Assembly (NCBI RefSeq): GCF_003172875.1
Contig: NZ_QGKM01000045.1
Span: 1-53,734 of the forward strand
DNA from: Leucothrix pacifica
Lineage (GTDB): Bacteria > Pseudomonadota > Gammaproteobacteria > Thiotrichales > Thiotrichaceae
Direction: 5' to 3'
DNA: 53,734 bases
Shown here: piece by piece, positions 35,227 through 43,159 of the stretch
Numbering within the stretch: the first letter of the stretch is position 1
Layout of the letters: each line of letters opens with the position of its first letter
Notes under the pieces: generated by a model
What the model was told of the DNA's origin: nothing
Databases searched by the model: none
What the model saw: the letters and a program-made list of their open reading frames with translations, nothing else
Translations under genes and position numbers: made by a program

Positions 35227-35255
35227 TTTCCTTTATTTTTCATAAAAACAGGAAA
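35227..35255. promoter_or_regulatory. AT-rich inverted repeat in the putA/Lrp divergent region
   Basis: TTTCCTTTATTTTT and AAAAACAGGAAA are roughly complementary around CAT, near the middle of the intergenic region between the divergent starts. AT-rich sites with short arms are typical of Lrp/AsnC binding; the regulator gene is adjacent. Confidence 0.45.
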
Positions 35256-35287
35256 AACAACCTTAAATTTAAACCCTAGATATCAAA

Positions 35288-35770
35288 ATGAGCAAAAACA
35301 GCAAGACAGACAGGCAATTAGATCAGTATGACCATAATATGCTGGCCATTTTATCGCAGTACGGTCGAATCTCTGTCACAGACTTAGCCGACAAGGTTGG
35401 GCTGAGCAAAAGCCCCTGTCAGGTGAGACTAAAACGTTTGCAGCAGGATGGCTATATCAAAGGCTTTAGAGCGGAGTTGAATGCCGAGTTACTGGGGCTG
35501 GAGCATGTTGCTTTTGCTGAAGTAAAACTAAAAAACACCTCAGAGAGTAGCCTTGAAGCGTTTAATGAGGCTGCCCGCAAAATTACAGAAATTGAGCAGT
35601 GCCATATGATTGCAGGCGCATTTGATTATCTGTTAAAGGTACGAACGCGTGATATTCAGGCTTATCGGCGAGTGCTAGGCGAGAAAATTTCCACGCTGCC
35701 AAACGTGCAGAGCACATCGACCTATGTGTGTATGCAGGCGGTGAAGGAGAATGGGGTGTTGGAAGTTTAG
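35288..35770 (+). CDS. Lrp/AsnC-family regulator, probably of putA
   Basis: The 160-residue protein has a helix-turn-helix (about 16-65: LDQYDHNMLAILSQYGRISV, TDLADKVGLSKSPCQVRLKR) and an AsnC ligand domain (FAEVKLKN, CHMIAGAFDYLLKVRTRDI). It is divergent from putA with 120 bases between starts, the classical arrangement for proline-responsive PutR/Lrp-type activators of putA. The last codons form a GGGGTGTTG/CAACTCCCC hairpin (35753-35779) without T-run, perhaps a weak terminator. Confidence 0.9.
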   Translation: MSKNSKTDRQLDQYDHNMLAILSQYGRISVTDLADKVGLSKSPCQVRLKRLQQDGYIKGFRAELNAELLGLEHVAFAEVKLKNTSESSLEAFNEAARKITEIEQCHMIAGAFDYLLKVRTRDIQAYRRVLGEKISTLPNVQSTSTYVCMQAVKENGVLEV

Positions 35771-35846
35771 CAACTCCCCAGTTCTATTGTGATGCTGGTT
35801 GCATTACTGATACCGACATGGCTATATCCAAACTGAGACCCGGCCA

Positions 35847-36041
35847 TCACATCTCATCATCTGCCCTCACTGTCACGCGCATTTCTCCCATTTCATCTTC
35901 AGTAATCATGAAGTTAATCGGACGGCAACACACCTGACAGTCCTCGATATATTCCTGACCCACGTCCTGCGGATCAATCAACACATCCAGTGGCTCACCA
36001 CAATAAGGACAACTAATCTCTTCCTCTTGCAATAAATCCAT
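35847..36041 (-). CDS. CPXCG-motif cysteine-rich protein
   Basis: The 64-residue protein has CPYCGEPLDVLIDPQ and DCQVCCRPINF, the two cysteine pairs of the CPXCG family of small proteins of unknown function common in proteobacteria. It likely binds zinc. AGAGGG lies 6-11 bases before ATG 36041. It starts 14 bases after the methyltransferase stop, so both are one operon. Confidence 0.85.
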   Translation of the reverse strand: MDLLQEEEISCPYCGEPLDVLIDPQDVGQEYIEDCQVCCRPINFMITEDEMGEMRVTVRADDEM

Positions 36042-36055
36042 CGCTTTCCCTCTGC

Positions 36056-36670
36056 CTAAACCTGAGCCGTTAGTAGCAGCACAGGGTAATCTTTGCCCGG
36101 TTTACTAATCACACTAGCTTGCGAGACGTTGGCTTTTTTAAACCCCGCGTCAGTCGCAAAACGGATTAGGTCATCTGCTGAAAAGCCGTAGTGAAACACA
36201 CCCGTGTCTTCGGTGTGAAAACTGCCATCTTCTGTTTCCAGGTCAGCCAGCGCGATAAATCCGCCCGGCTTCATCATCAGATGCATTTTTGTAAACATAT
36301 CAGGCACGTCATCAATATGATGCATGGTCATTGAGGAGATAATGCCATCAAAGGTTTGCGGAAGTTCCTGTGTGCACAGATCCATTTGCAGAATCTCCAG
36401 CTCACAGGCGATATCGTCTTGTTTACTGCGCAGTTGTTCATTCATTGAAGCAGAAATATCAACCGCAGTGATCTTTGCGACCTGTGGCGCGATGCGCTCC
36501 AATAACATGCCCGTGCCAGACCCAAAGTCCATCAGGTGCATGTCTTTAGTGAGTTTGATTTTGTCACTTATGGCGTCAGCAATTTCATGGCGGGTGGCCA
36601 CTCGGTTACTGTCGTTCTCATAATCTGCCGCTTTATTTTCGAAGTAGTCTTTGTTCGTCGCGTCGCTCAT
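36056..36670 (-). CDS. Class I SAM-dependent methyltransferase
   Basis: The protein of about 204 residues has motif I LMDFGSGTGMLLERIAP for SAM binding, ITAVDISASMNEQLR as the acidic loop, and motif IV-like DGIISSMTMHHIDDVPD, with MMKPGGFIALADLE next. It is of the UbiE/COQ5-like small methyltransferase type; substrate unknown. The GTG at 36673 is also possible. Its downstream partner is the CPXCG gene. Confidence 0.85.
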   Translation of the reverse strand: MSDATNKDYFENKAADYENDSNRVATRHEIADAISDKIKLTKDMHLMDFGSGTGMLLERIAPQVAKITAVDISASMNEQLRSKQDDIACELEILQMDLCTQELPQTFDGIISSMTMHHIDDVPDMFTKMHLMMKPGGFIALADLETEDGSFHTEDTGVFHYGFSADDLIRFATDAGFKKANVSQASVISKPGKDYPVLLLTAQV

Positions 36671-36786
36671 CACATCTGACTCTTACTAATGAATTAATGG
36701 CTAAGTAAATCAGATTAAATAGGCGTATGCACCCAAAGCTTCTTTAAATTGTTGTAATTAATTCTGCTGATTAGAATTGAACTTAC

Positions 36787-36814
36787 TTGACATAAACTTG
36801 TTATAACATATATT
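36787..36814 (+). promoter_or_regulatory. Strong sigma-70 promoter with an embedded palindrome
   Basis: TTGACA (36787-36792), a 16-base spacer and TATATT (36809-36814) match the consensus in 11 of 12 positions. The spacer contains the perfect palindrome TGTTATAACA (36799-36808), which would be a well-placed repressor site. It reads toward the Tat-exported gene starting at 36879. Confidence 0.7.
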
Positions 36815-36878
36815 GTTTAAACAAAACACTAGGAAACAACCTACCTGCATGACAGATCCATTGAGTCGGAGGACACAA

Positions 36879-37555
36879 ATGCCGAAGAAAACCAACCCTA
36901 TTACACGCCGCACCTTCTTGAAAGGGACGGCTGCCGTTTCCGCCTTATCAATCGGTGGTATTTCCAGCTTGGCACTAGCAGGTAAAGCAGCAGTTACAGA
37001 CCCACTACTTTTTGATGAGGTTGCAGGTAACCGAATTCTAGGTAATGGTGATATTAAAATCATTCAGGAAACGTTGTTTGGTCGCGAGAAAGTCACGCTT
37101 ATCAATGAAAGTGGCAAGCTGCAAATGCTGGACGTTCGCGAGCCTATCTCACTGTATCAAGTCGATGACACTCTGGTTGTTACTGTCAATCAGGATGACA
37201 AAAAAGCAGTCAATGGCATGATGGTGATGTCAGACGGTGATCGTTTAACGTTTGATGTGAAAGCGATCGGCATTGAGATGGCGGATGAGGCAAATCTGGC
37301 AGGTGTTGAGCTACCCGCTCTGACTAATATTGCTGAAAACCAACTTCAAATCAGCAGTGCACATCCTGTGTTTAACAGAACAGTAGACGTTCAGGTCGTT
37401 TGATTCAGGCCGCGCTAGCAACAAAAGGCAGTATCACGCTGTCACCATGGCAAAGTCATGAGTTTGTTGTGTCGACCAACAGCGGTGATTACCGGGGAAT
37501 CAAGCCGTTGAGCACCGAGCTTCCGGTGACGATATTTGACTCACAAGCGTCATAA
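36879..37555 (+). pseudogene. Tat-exported protein, split by a frameshift near 37376-37403
   Basis: ATG 36879 has GGAGG 6 bases upstream and starts a twin-arginine signal (ITRRTFLKGTAAVSALSIGG, then SLALAGKA). The mature part begins AAVTDPLLFDEVAGNRILG. The frame stops at 37401-37403 after 175 codons, but another frame, open from 37376, continues without a start as ATKGSITLSPWQSHEFVVST and IKPLSTELPVTIFD to TAA 37553-37555. A single indel between 37376 and 37403 would join them. I do not recognise a family; the protein would be periplasmic. If the second frame is not real, the gene simply ends at 37403. The strong promoter speaks for recent function. Confidence 0.55.
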
Positions 37556-37765
37556 TTACTCCATTCAAGCTTCCCCCCTGCGCCTGAGAGCTCTGGATAA
37601 ACTGCACTAACACTAATGTAGCTATCTTGTTGTTCTCGGGCGTATTTTATTTGTGTGTACTATTTATCTTGGTAGTCATTCTCTTCGCTGGTAGTCTCAA
37701 TAAGCAAACGAAGAGTTGTTTCACACGACTCATTTCAGCTTATGCAAACTCAACCGGAGAAACTC

Positions 37766-38926
37766 ATGATCACCAATACTCACGTCGCACAGTGTTCTGC
37801 AGCCCCCATTGCCGAAGTAAAATCGTGGGTTAAAGATCCGGACTCTCCCAAGCTAATCGACATGTGTCAGGCAGTTCCTGCGCATCTTCCGGCACAAGCG
37901 TTACTTGATTATCTAGCTGAAGTGGTGCGTAATGGTGATGGAGCTGGTTACACCTCATGGGAAGGCATCGAGCCACTTCGTAGTGCGCTTGCAGATGATA
38001 TTAACCAGCGCTATCAAGCCTCGATTACTGCCGATGATGCGGTTATAACGGCAGGCTGCAATCAGGCATTTTCCGCTGTCATCGACGCTTTGTGCGAGGA
38101 AGCTGATGAGGTGATTGTTGCCCTCCCCTGCTACTTCAACCATCAGATGTGGTTAAACATTCGTGGCATCGTTCCTCGCTACCTCACGCTCAATACCGAT
38201 ACCGCTATTCCGGACCCTGCTGAGGTGAATGATCTGATCAGTGAACGGACCAAAGCAATCGTGTTGGTGACGCCTAATAATCCTACTGGCGCAACCTATA
38301 GTCCGGAATGTATCGAGCAATTTTACCAACTAGCCAAAGCGAATAATGTGGCACTAATCGTTGATGAAACCTACCGTGATTTTATTGATTTAGACAAACC
38401 ACCACATCACCTCTTCCAGCATCAGGATTGGTCGGATACCTTTATCCATCTCTATAGCTTTTCAAAAGTCTTTGCACTAACCGGTGAGCGAGTCGGTGCC
38501 ATTGTCTGCTCACAATCTCTGCTTAAACAGCTGGAGAAAATACAGGACTGTGCCGTGATATGCGCGCCTCACAGTGGACAGCTTGCAGCGACTTATGGGA
38601 TTAAACATCTGGCGGATTGGAAGCGTGAAAAATTCGAATCCATACAGCAGCGTGGTGAGGCGCTTAAACAAGCATTTAACCACTCTGATTTGAAATACAA
38701 ACTGCTGAGCGTGGGCGCTTATTTTGCCTACGTGAAACACCCGTTTGCAGAAGACTCAATGACTGTCTCCCGACGCTTAGTGGAGGAGTTTGAGGTGCTT
38801 TCTATACCGGGAGAATCGTTTGGTGAAGATCAGGAGCAGTACATTCGTTTTGCTTTCGCCAATGTGGATGAGTCGCGTTTTCCTGACTTAGTAGAGCGCT
38901 TAATTGCGAGCCAGAAATCGCTGTAA
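37766..38926 (+). CDS. PLP-dependent aminotransferase (class I/II)
   Basis: The 386-residue protein has fold-type I motifs: DGAGYTSWEGIEPLR, NNPTGATYSPE, the aspartate VDETYRDFID and the Schiff-base lysine in YSFSKVFALTGERVG, with final RFAFANVDESR. It belongs to the aspartate/alanine-type group acting on amino acids; specificity is not assignable. ATG 37766 follows GGAG by 7 bases; ATG 37742 has no site. It stands alone, not obviously in an operon. Confidence 0.88.
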   Translation: MITNTHVAQCSAAPIAEVKSWVKDPDSPKLIDMCQAVPAHLPAQALLDYLAEVVRNGDGAGYTSWEGIEPLRSALADDINQRYQASITADDAVITAGCNQAFSAVIDALCEEADEVIVALPCYFNHQMWLNIRGIVPRYLTLNTDTAIPDPAEVNDLISERTKAIVLVTPNNPTGATYSPECIEQFYQLAKANNVALIVDETYRDFIDLDKPPHHLFQHQDWSDTFIHLYSFSKVFALTGERVGAIVCSQSLLKQLEKIQDCAVICAPHSGQLAATYGIKHLADWKREKFESIQQRGEALKQAFNHSDLKYKLLSVGAYFAYVKHPFAEDSMTVSRRLVEEFEVLSIPGESFGEDQEQYIRFAFANVDESRFPDLVERLIASQKSL

Positions 38927-38943
38927 GTTCGGGAAGAGAAGCT

Positions 38944-39039
38944 TTAACCAGAGCTAATTGCGAAGTTGCCAATGGTGCCGGCGATCATCATGGCGATGAT
39001 AATTTCTAACGTCGGCTTAGTGTTGTTGCTAGTCGTCAT
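38944..39039 (-). pseudogene. 31-residue membrane peptide, possibly a transporter N-terminal remnant
   Basis: A minus-strand frame from ATG 39039 to TAA 38944 encodes a polar head (MTTSNNTKPT) and one hydrophobic helix (LEIIIAMMIAGTIGNFAISS), with AAGAG about 9 bases upstream. It could be the first helix of a truncated EamA-like permease or a genuine small membrane protein. The helix is clear; conservation would decide. Confidence 0.35.
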
Positions 39040-39123
39040 CGCAGACTCTTAAAGTACGCCTGACTAAAGCCGATATATCCATCGGATGTTTAAACATGCA
39101 TGATAATCGTAAAATTATAACTG

Positions 39124-39453
39124 CTACTTCAAGTCTCCAGCTGTCCCTACTGCTTCAGCAATCGAGTAAAATCCAAGCTTCGACACGCAGCAATTCTCCA
39201 GCGCTGAGGCATGCTCTCTCAGCATTAAAGTGATGTCATCCAAACTGATCTTATTACCTGTATTCTTGGGTGACGCTACACCATCAGAACCCTCTTCTAA
39301 ACTGTAAATAACTCCAACTGAGTCAATCAGCTGATCAGCCTCGCTGTAACGAAATTCACTAAAATCCGGATCAGTCTCCCACTCAAGCTGAGATGCTACA
39401 TACCCCAATTCATTATCACCATCGTATTTAATGACTGCTGGCCATGTGATCAT
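39124..39453 (-). CDS. DUF4144-like small protein
   Basis: The 109-residue protein begins ITWPAVIKYDGDNELGYVAS, matching the start I associate with DUF4144, a family of small proteins in Vibrio and relatives. It is acidic, with ISLDDITLMLREHA and a cysteine pair (ENCCVSKLGFYSIAEAVG) near the C-terminus. No signal peptide. GGAG lies 10 bases before ATG 39453. Function unknown. Confidence 0.65.
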   Translation of the reverse strand: MITWPAVIKYDGDNELGYVASQLEWETDPDFSEFRYSEADQLIDSVGVIYSLEEGSDGVASPKNTGNKISLDDITLMLREHASALENCCVSKLGFYSIAEAVGTAGDLK

Positions 39454-39563
39454 TGCTCACTCCACTGATGTGAAAATAAATTAAAAAAAGTGAATCCACT
39501 TAGAATTTTGTCTGCGTAAACCCAAGCACAGATGATTATAAACAAGGACAAAAGGTGACGACC

Positions 39564-40178
39564 ATGAAAAAGACATTCGTAAAACTTCAGGGACCTATTG
39601 CAATCACGACCGCATTAGCTCTGAGCACCGTCCTGACCGCTTGTATGTATGGCAGCTCTGGCTCTAATGAGACTAACAACACTTATCAACAAAACGGCAT
39701 GATGAAAATGCAGGATAAGCAAGATGGCGATACCGCTGTCCCTGCTGATTATCGTAGCTGGCCTAAGTTTGTGAAGACGGTCGATAAAGTAAAGACCGCT
39801 CAGGTGCGTGAGTTGTATATCAATCAAGCTGGAATGAAAACACAGCGTGGTGATGATTTTCCATCAGGCACAATTTCTGTCATGGAATTATACGATGCGC
39901 AAAAGACGGCAGACGGTAAAGCAGTCATGGATAAAAACGGACGCCTGATCAAAAGTAAGTTATCGAAAATTTTCATTATGGAAAAGGGCGAAGGCTGGAA
40001 AAGTAAGCAGCCTGCCGGAACGATTGATAATGGAGACTGGATTTATTCTGCTTATCTGGCTGACGGAAAAACTCCGGCAACGTCTGACTTCGCAGCATGC
40101 AGAACCTGTCATTTACCATTAGCCGATGACGACTATGTCGCGCGTTATGATGAGCATTTCGATGTATACAAGCGTTAA
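39564..40178 (+). CDS. Cytochrome P460-family lipoprotein
   Basis: The 204-residue protein has a lipoprotein signal with lipobox LTAC (about residue 27) and Ser/Asn-rich linker. The C-terminal domain is P460-like: YRSWPKFVKTVDK, YINQAGMK, FIMEKGEGWKSKQPAG and a heme motif CRTCH in FAACRTCHLPLADDD. P460-type cytochromes oxidise hydroxylamine or detoxify NO, or act as c'-beta-type gas binders. Whether the Lys-haem crosslink is present cannot be told. Start ATG 39564 (AAGGTG upstream) preferred over GTG 39555. A long inverted repeat follows. Confidence 0.8.
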   Translation: MKKTFVKLQGPIAITTALALSTVLTACMYGSSGSNETNNTYQQNGMMKMQDKQDGDTAVPADYRSWPKFVKTVDKVKTAQVRELYINQAGMKTQRGDDFPSGTISVMELYDAQKTADGKAVMDKNGRLIKSKLSKIFIMEKGEGWKSKQPAGTIDNGDWIYSAYLADGKTPATSDFAACRTCHLPLADDDYVARYDEHFDVYKR

Positions 40179-40235
40179 TCCATCTACACAAAAGTACTCT
40201 ATATAAAAATAATAAACTCTCCCGGTGCGAACCAT

Positions 40236-40287
40236 TTGGGTCAGTAACATCTTTGACTCCCTACAGAGATGAATGTTACTGGCCCAA
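40236..40287. terminator. 15-bp near-perfect inverted repeat between convergent genes
   Basis: TTGGGTCAGTAACAT (40236-40250) pairs with ATGTTACTGGCCCAA (40273-40287), one G-T pair, around a 22-base loop; CGTTTT follows. It lies between the convergent P460 and desaturase genes and probably terminates both, but its size also resembles a small mobile or palindromic element. Confidence 0.55.
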
Positions 40288-40335
40288 CGTTTTGCAGACC
40301 TGATCAGATAGCGATTTGACTCACATCATTAGCTA

Positions 40336-41241
40336 TCAGGAATGAGGCTGTCGGGTGTTTTTCCAATAATCACGATTAAACCGCATATAACCATCAGACG
40401 TGACGGCCAAATATTGTTTGCTTAACTCATGCACCTCCGCCAGTTTATAAAATGGCACAGCTGGATAGACATGATGCTCCGCATGGTAAGGCATATTCCA
40501 CGCTAGCCAACGCACCAGCTTATTCGTGTAAGTGGTTCGGGTGTTTTCAAAAAGATTGGATGTATGCGGACAGCCGGCATGTTCTGCCAACAAATACAAA
40601 CGCAGAAACGGTTGGCCAAGTAATACCGGAACAATCCACACGCTCAACAACACGGTATTTCCTAATAAAATGGCAATAGCAGCTGCCACATATAAGGCCA
40701 GATAAATACGTGCCTCTCGCTGGATTCCTGCTGATTTACCTTCCGGGATATATACCTCATCAATAGTATTGGTGGCATTGCTCCATAATGACTTAGCGGA
40801 ACCCCACCAAACCGTTAAACCACTGATATGTAATAAATATTGACGGTGCGTTTGTGGTTTATCACTCGCCAGTTCAGGGTCTTTTTCCGGATCATTCGTA
40901 TGTCTGTGATGTTCCAGGTGAAACAATCGAAACCACTCTGGTGGCAGCAGCAAAATAAACCCACATAGATTACCCACTGCATCATTGATGTGTCGGCTTT
41001 TGAATGGTGTGCGGTGGCTGGTTTCGTGCAATAAAGTGAACTGGAAGACCAGCAAAATTCCAAGAGGTAACATGAAAACCAATTTGAGCAATAATGACTG
41101 ACTCAGCAACACGAGTGCCATCAACACGGCAATCAATAACCACTGTTGCAACAGACGCTTCAGCCCTTCTACATCTGACTTTTGCGCAAAGTAGACTCGT
41201 TGTTGCTTAGTGAGTGATGCCATAAATTGACGTTGATTCAT
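40336..41241 (-). CDS. Membrane fatty-acid desaturase/hydroxylase family protein
   Basis: The 301-residue protein has three histidine boxes, HETSH (about 91-95), HLEHHRHTND (about 127-136) and HAEHHVYP (about 255-262), which bind the di-iron centre, and several hydrophobic helices (WLLIAVLMALVLLSQSLLL). It oxidises an acyl chain or hydrocarbon at the inner membrane; the redox partner is not adjacent. ATG 41241. A related but distinct gene occurs at 49198. Confidence 0.85.
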   Translation of the reverse strand: MNQRQFMASLTKQQRVYFAQKSDVEGLKRLLQQWLLIAVLMALVLLSQSLLLKLVFMLPLGILLVFQFTLLHETSHRTPFKSRHINDAVGNLCGFILLLPPEWFRLFHLEHHRHTNDPEKDPELASDKPQTHRQYLLHISGLTVWWGSAKSLWSNATNTIDEVYIPEGKSAGIQREARIYLALYVAAAIAILLGNTVLLSVWIVPVLLGQPFLRLYLLAEHAGCPHTSNLFENTRTTYTNKLVRWLAWNMPYHAEHHVYPAVPFYKLAEVHELSKQYLAVTSDGYMRFNRDYWKNTRQPHS

Positions 41242-41333
41242 TACTATTCCATTTTAGTCAGAATTAAAAACAGGTAAAATCTAAGCACAAGCATCTCATT
41301 CGTTCGAAAACATCCAATTCAGGAGCATTCTAC

Positions 41334-43076
41334 GTGACCGAGCTTAAACCGGCAGTACAAAAACGTATCCGTGACCGACTGACTAAGCTTTACACCCCGG
41401 AGCAGTCAGATGAACTACTCGCCAGCCTTCAGGAACGCATTCAACACTATAGTGACGACTTAGCCAACACCAACTTCAAACCCATCTGGGATGAAAAAGA
41501 TGTCGTGTTAATCAGCTACGGCGATAGCATCACAAAAAAAGATGAGAAGTCTTCGCTACGCTGCTTAAAAACATTTGCTGATGAGCGTTTAACGGACTTA
41601 TTCAGTGTGATTCATTTGTTACCCATTTTCCCCTACACCTCAGATGATGGCTTCTCGGTCGCAGATTATCGCTCGATTCGCTCTGATCTCGGGGGCTGGG
41701 GTGAAGTGAATGCACTGGGTGACAAGTTCGAGCTGATGTTCGACTTTGTACTCAACCACTGCTCACGCGTTAGCCTCTACTTTGCTGACTTTCGTGGTGA
41801 CCGTGATCCTTACCGCGACTTCTTTATTTACGAAGATCCTGACGGTGACTGGTCGCAAGTAGTTCGTCCGCGTAGTACGCCTTTGCTTACCGAAATCCCA
41901 ACCCACGATGGTTTGCGCCACGTGTGGACGACCTTTAGTGCTGATCAGGTTGATCTTAATTATCGCAATCCAAAAGTGCTGCTAGAGATGCTCGACATTC
42001 TGCTGTTCTATCTCACTCAGGGATCACGGATCACGCGATTAGATGCGATTGCTTTCTTGTGGAAGGAAGAAGGCACCAATTGCTTGCACTTGCCGCAAAC
42101 TCACGAAGTTGTCAAACTGATGCGAGACCTGACTGAGGCTGTATGCCCTGGCTCGATCATCCTCACGGAAACCAATGTACCGCATGAGGAAAACATCAGT
42201 TATTTTGGGGACGGTGACGAAGCACAAATGGTCTATCAGTTCAGTTTGCCACCGCTGTTGCTTCACGCTATTCATAGCAGCAACACACTGTATTTATACG
42301 ACTGGCTCAAGCACCTCACGCCCCCACCGGAAGGCTGCACCTACTTCAACTTTACCGCATCCCATGATGGTATTGGGGTGCGTCCATTGGAAGGTTTGCT
42401 ACCGGATGAAGAGCTGAAACAACTGCTGGATGATATGCGTGCTGGTGGTGCTTACGTATCTACACGTCGCAATACTGACGGTGTGGATGTGCCTTATGAA
42501 ATCAATGTCACCTACTATGATTCTTTCCGTAATGCAGGCCATCAGTCAGCACCCTGGCAGGTTGCACGCTTCTTATTATCACAGACGGTAGCCTTGTCAT
42601 TGCGCGGTGTTCCGGGGATTTATTTACACTCCTTACTCGGCACTCCAAACGACCATAAGCGTGTTGAAGTCACCGGCATGACTCGCGCGATTAACCGTCA
42701 TCAGTGGGATATGGATGAGCTATCTGCCCTGCTGGAAGTGCCGGAAAGCAGCACCTCGATCCTGATGGAAGAGTACTCACGACGTATCAAAATTCGTCGT
42801 GAACAAGCAGCGTTTCATCCGGATGCTGAGCAGTTGGTACTGGATCTCGACAATCAGTTATTAGGTATTATGCGCGTCGCGGAAAATGGTCAGAAAATTG
42901 TTGCGCTGTACAACTTTACTAAGACGTTCAAGAGTGTGAATGATGGTTTCTTGAGAGCCTTACTTGGTAGTGACCTTAGCAAGTGGCGGGATTTATTGAG
43001 TGATCAGGCTTTGACTCATGAGAATGGGGAGTTGAAGCTAAAGCCTTATGCTTGTCATTGGTTGACGGTTGAGTAA
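41334..43076 (+). CDS. GH13_18 phosphorylase, probably glucosylglycerate phosphorylase
   Basis: The 580-residue enzyme has the GH13 sites DFVLNH (137-142), RLDAIAFLW with nucleophile D237, ILTETNVP with acid E279, and TASHDG with H344-D345. Length and order match the sucrose/glucosylglycerate phosphorylases. It would split glucosylglycerate by phosphate to glucose-1-phosphate and glycerate. The genes facing it make glucosylglycerate, which favours this substrate over sucrose. The start is GTG 41334 with GGAG 9 bases upstream. Confidence 0.8.
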   Translation: MTELKPAVQKRIRDRLTKLYTPEQSDELLASLQERIQHYSDDLANTNFKPIWDEKDVVLISYGDSITKKDEKSSLRCLKTFADERLTDLFSVIHLLPIFPYTSDDGFSVADYRSIRSDLGGWGEVNALGDKFELMFDFVLNHCSRVSLYFADFRGDRDPYRDFFIYEDPDGDWSQVVRPRSTPLLTEIPTHDGLRHVWTTFSADQVDLNYRNPKVLLEMLDILLFYLTQGSRITRLDAIAFLWKEEGTNCLHLPQTHEVVKLMRDLTEAVCPGSIILTETNVPHEENISYFGDGDEAQMVYQFSLPPLLLHAIHSSNTLYLYDWLKHLTPPPEGCTYFNFTASHDGIGVRPLEGLLPDEELKQLLDDMRAGGAYVSTRRNTDGVDVPYEINVTYYDSFRNAGHQSAPWQVARFLLSQTVALSLRGVPGIYLHSLLGTPNDHKRVEVTGMTRAINRHQWDMDELSALLEVPESSTSILMEEYSRRIKIRREQAAFHPDAEQLVLDLDNQLLGIMRVAENGQKIVALYNFTKTFKSVNDGFLRALLGSDLSKWRDLLSDQALTHENGELKLKPYACHWLTVE

Positions 43077-43098
43077 TCACTGCTAGCTATTTAAATAA

Positions 43099-43124
43099 GC
43101 CGGTTTGGGACAACTCAAACCGGC
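43099..43124. terminator. Bidirectional terminator between phosphorylase and synthase genes
   Basis: GCCGGTTTG and CAAACCGGC form a perfect 9-bp stem around GGACAACT, followed by TAGTGTTTT on the plus side; preceded by AAATAA for the minus side. It separates the convergent stops at 43076 and 43160. Confidence 0.85.
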
Positions 43125-43159
43125 TAGTGTTTTCCAGATGACACTATTACCTACACTGC

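Noticed and set aside
41334-43076. Sucrose phosphorylase assignment
   Set aside because: Family cannot exclude it, but the facing gpgS/phosphatase genes and absence of sucrose transport or regulator genes favour glucosylglycerate.
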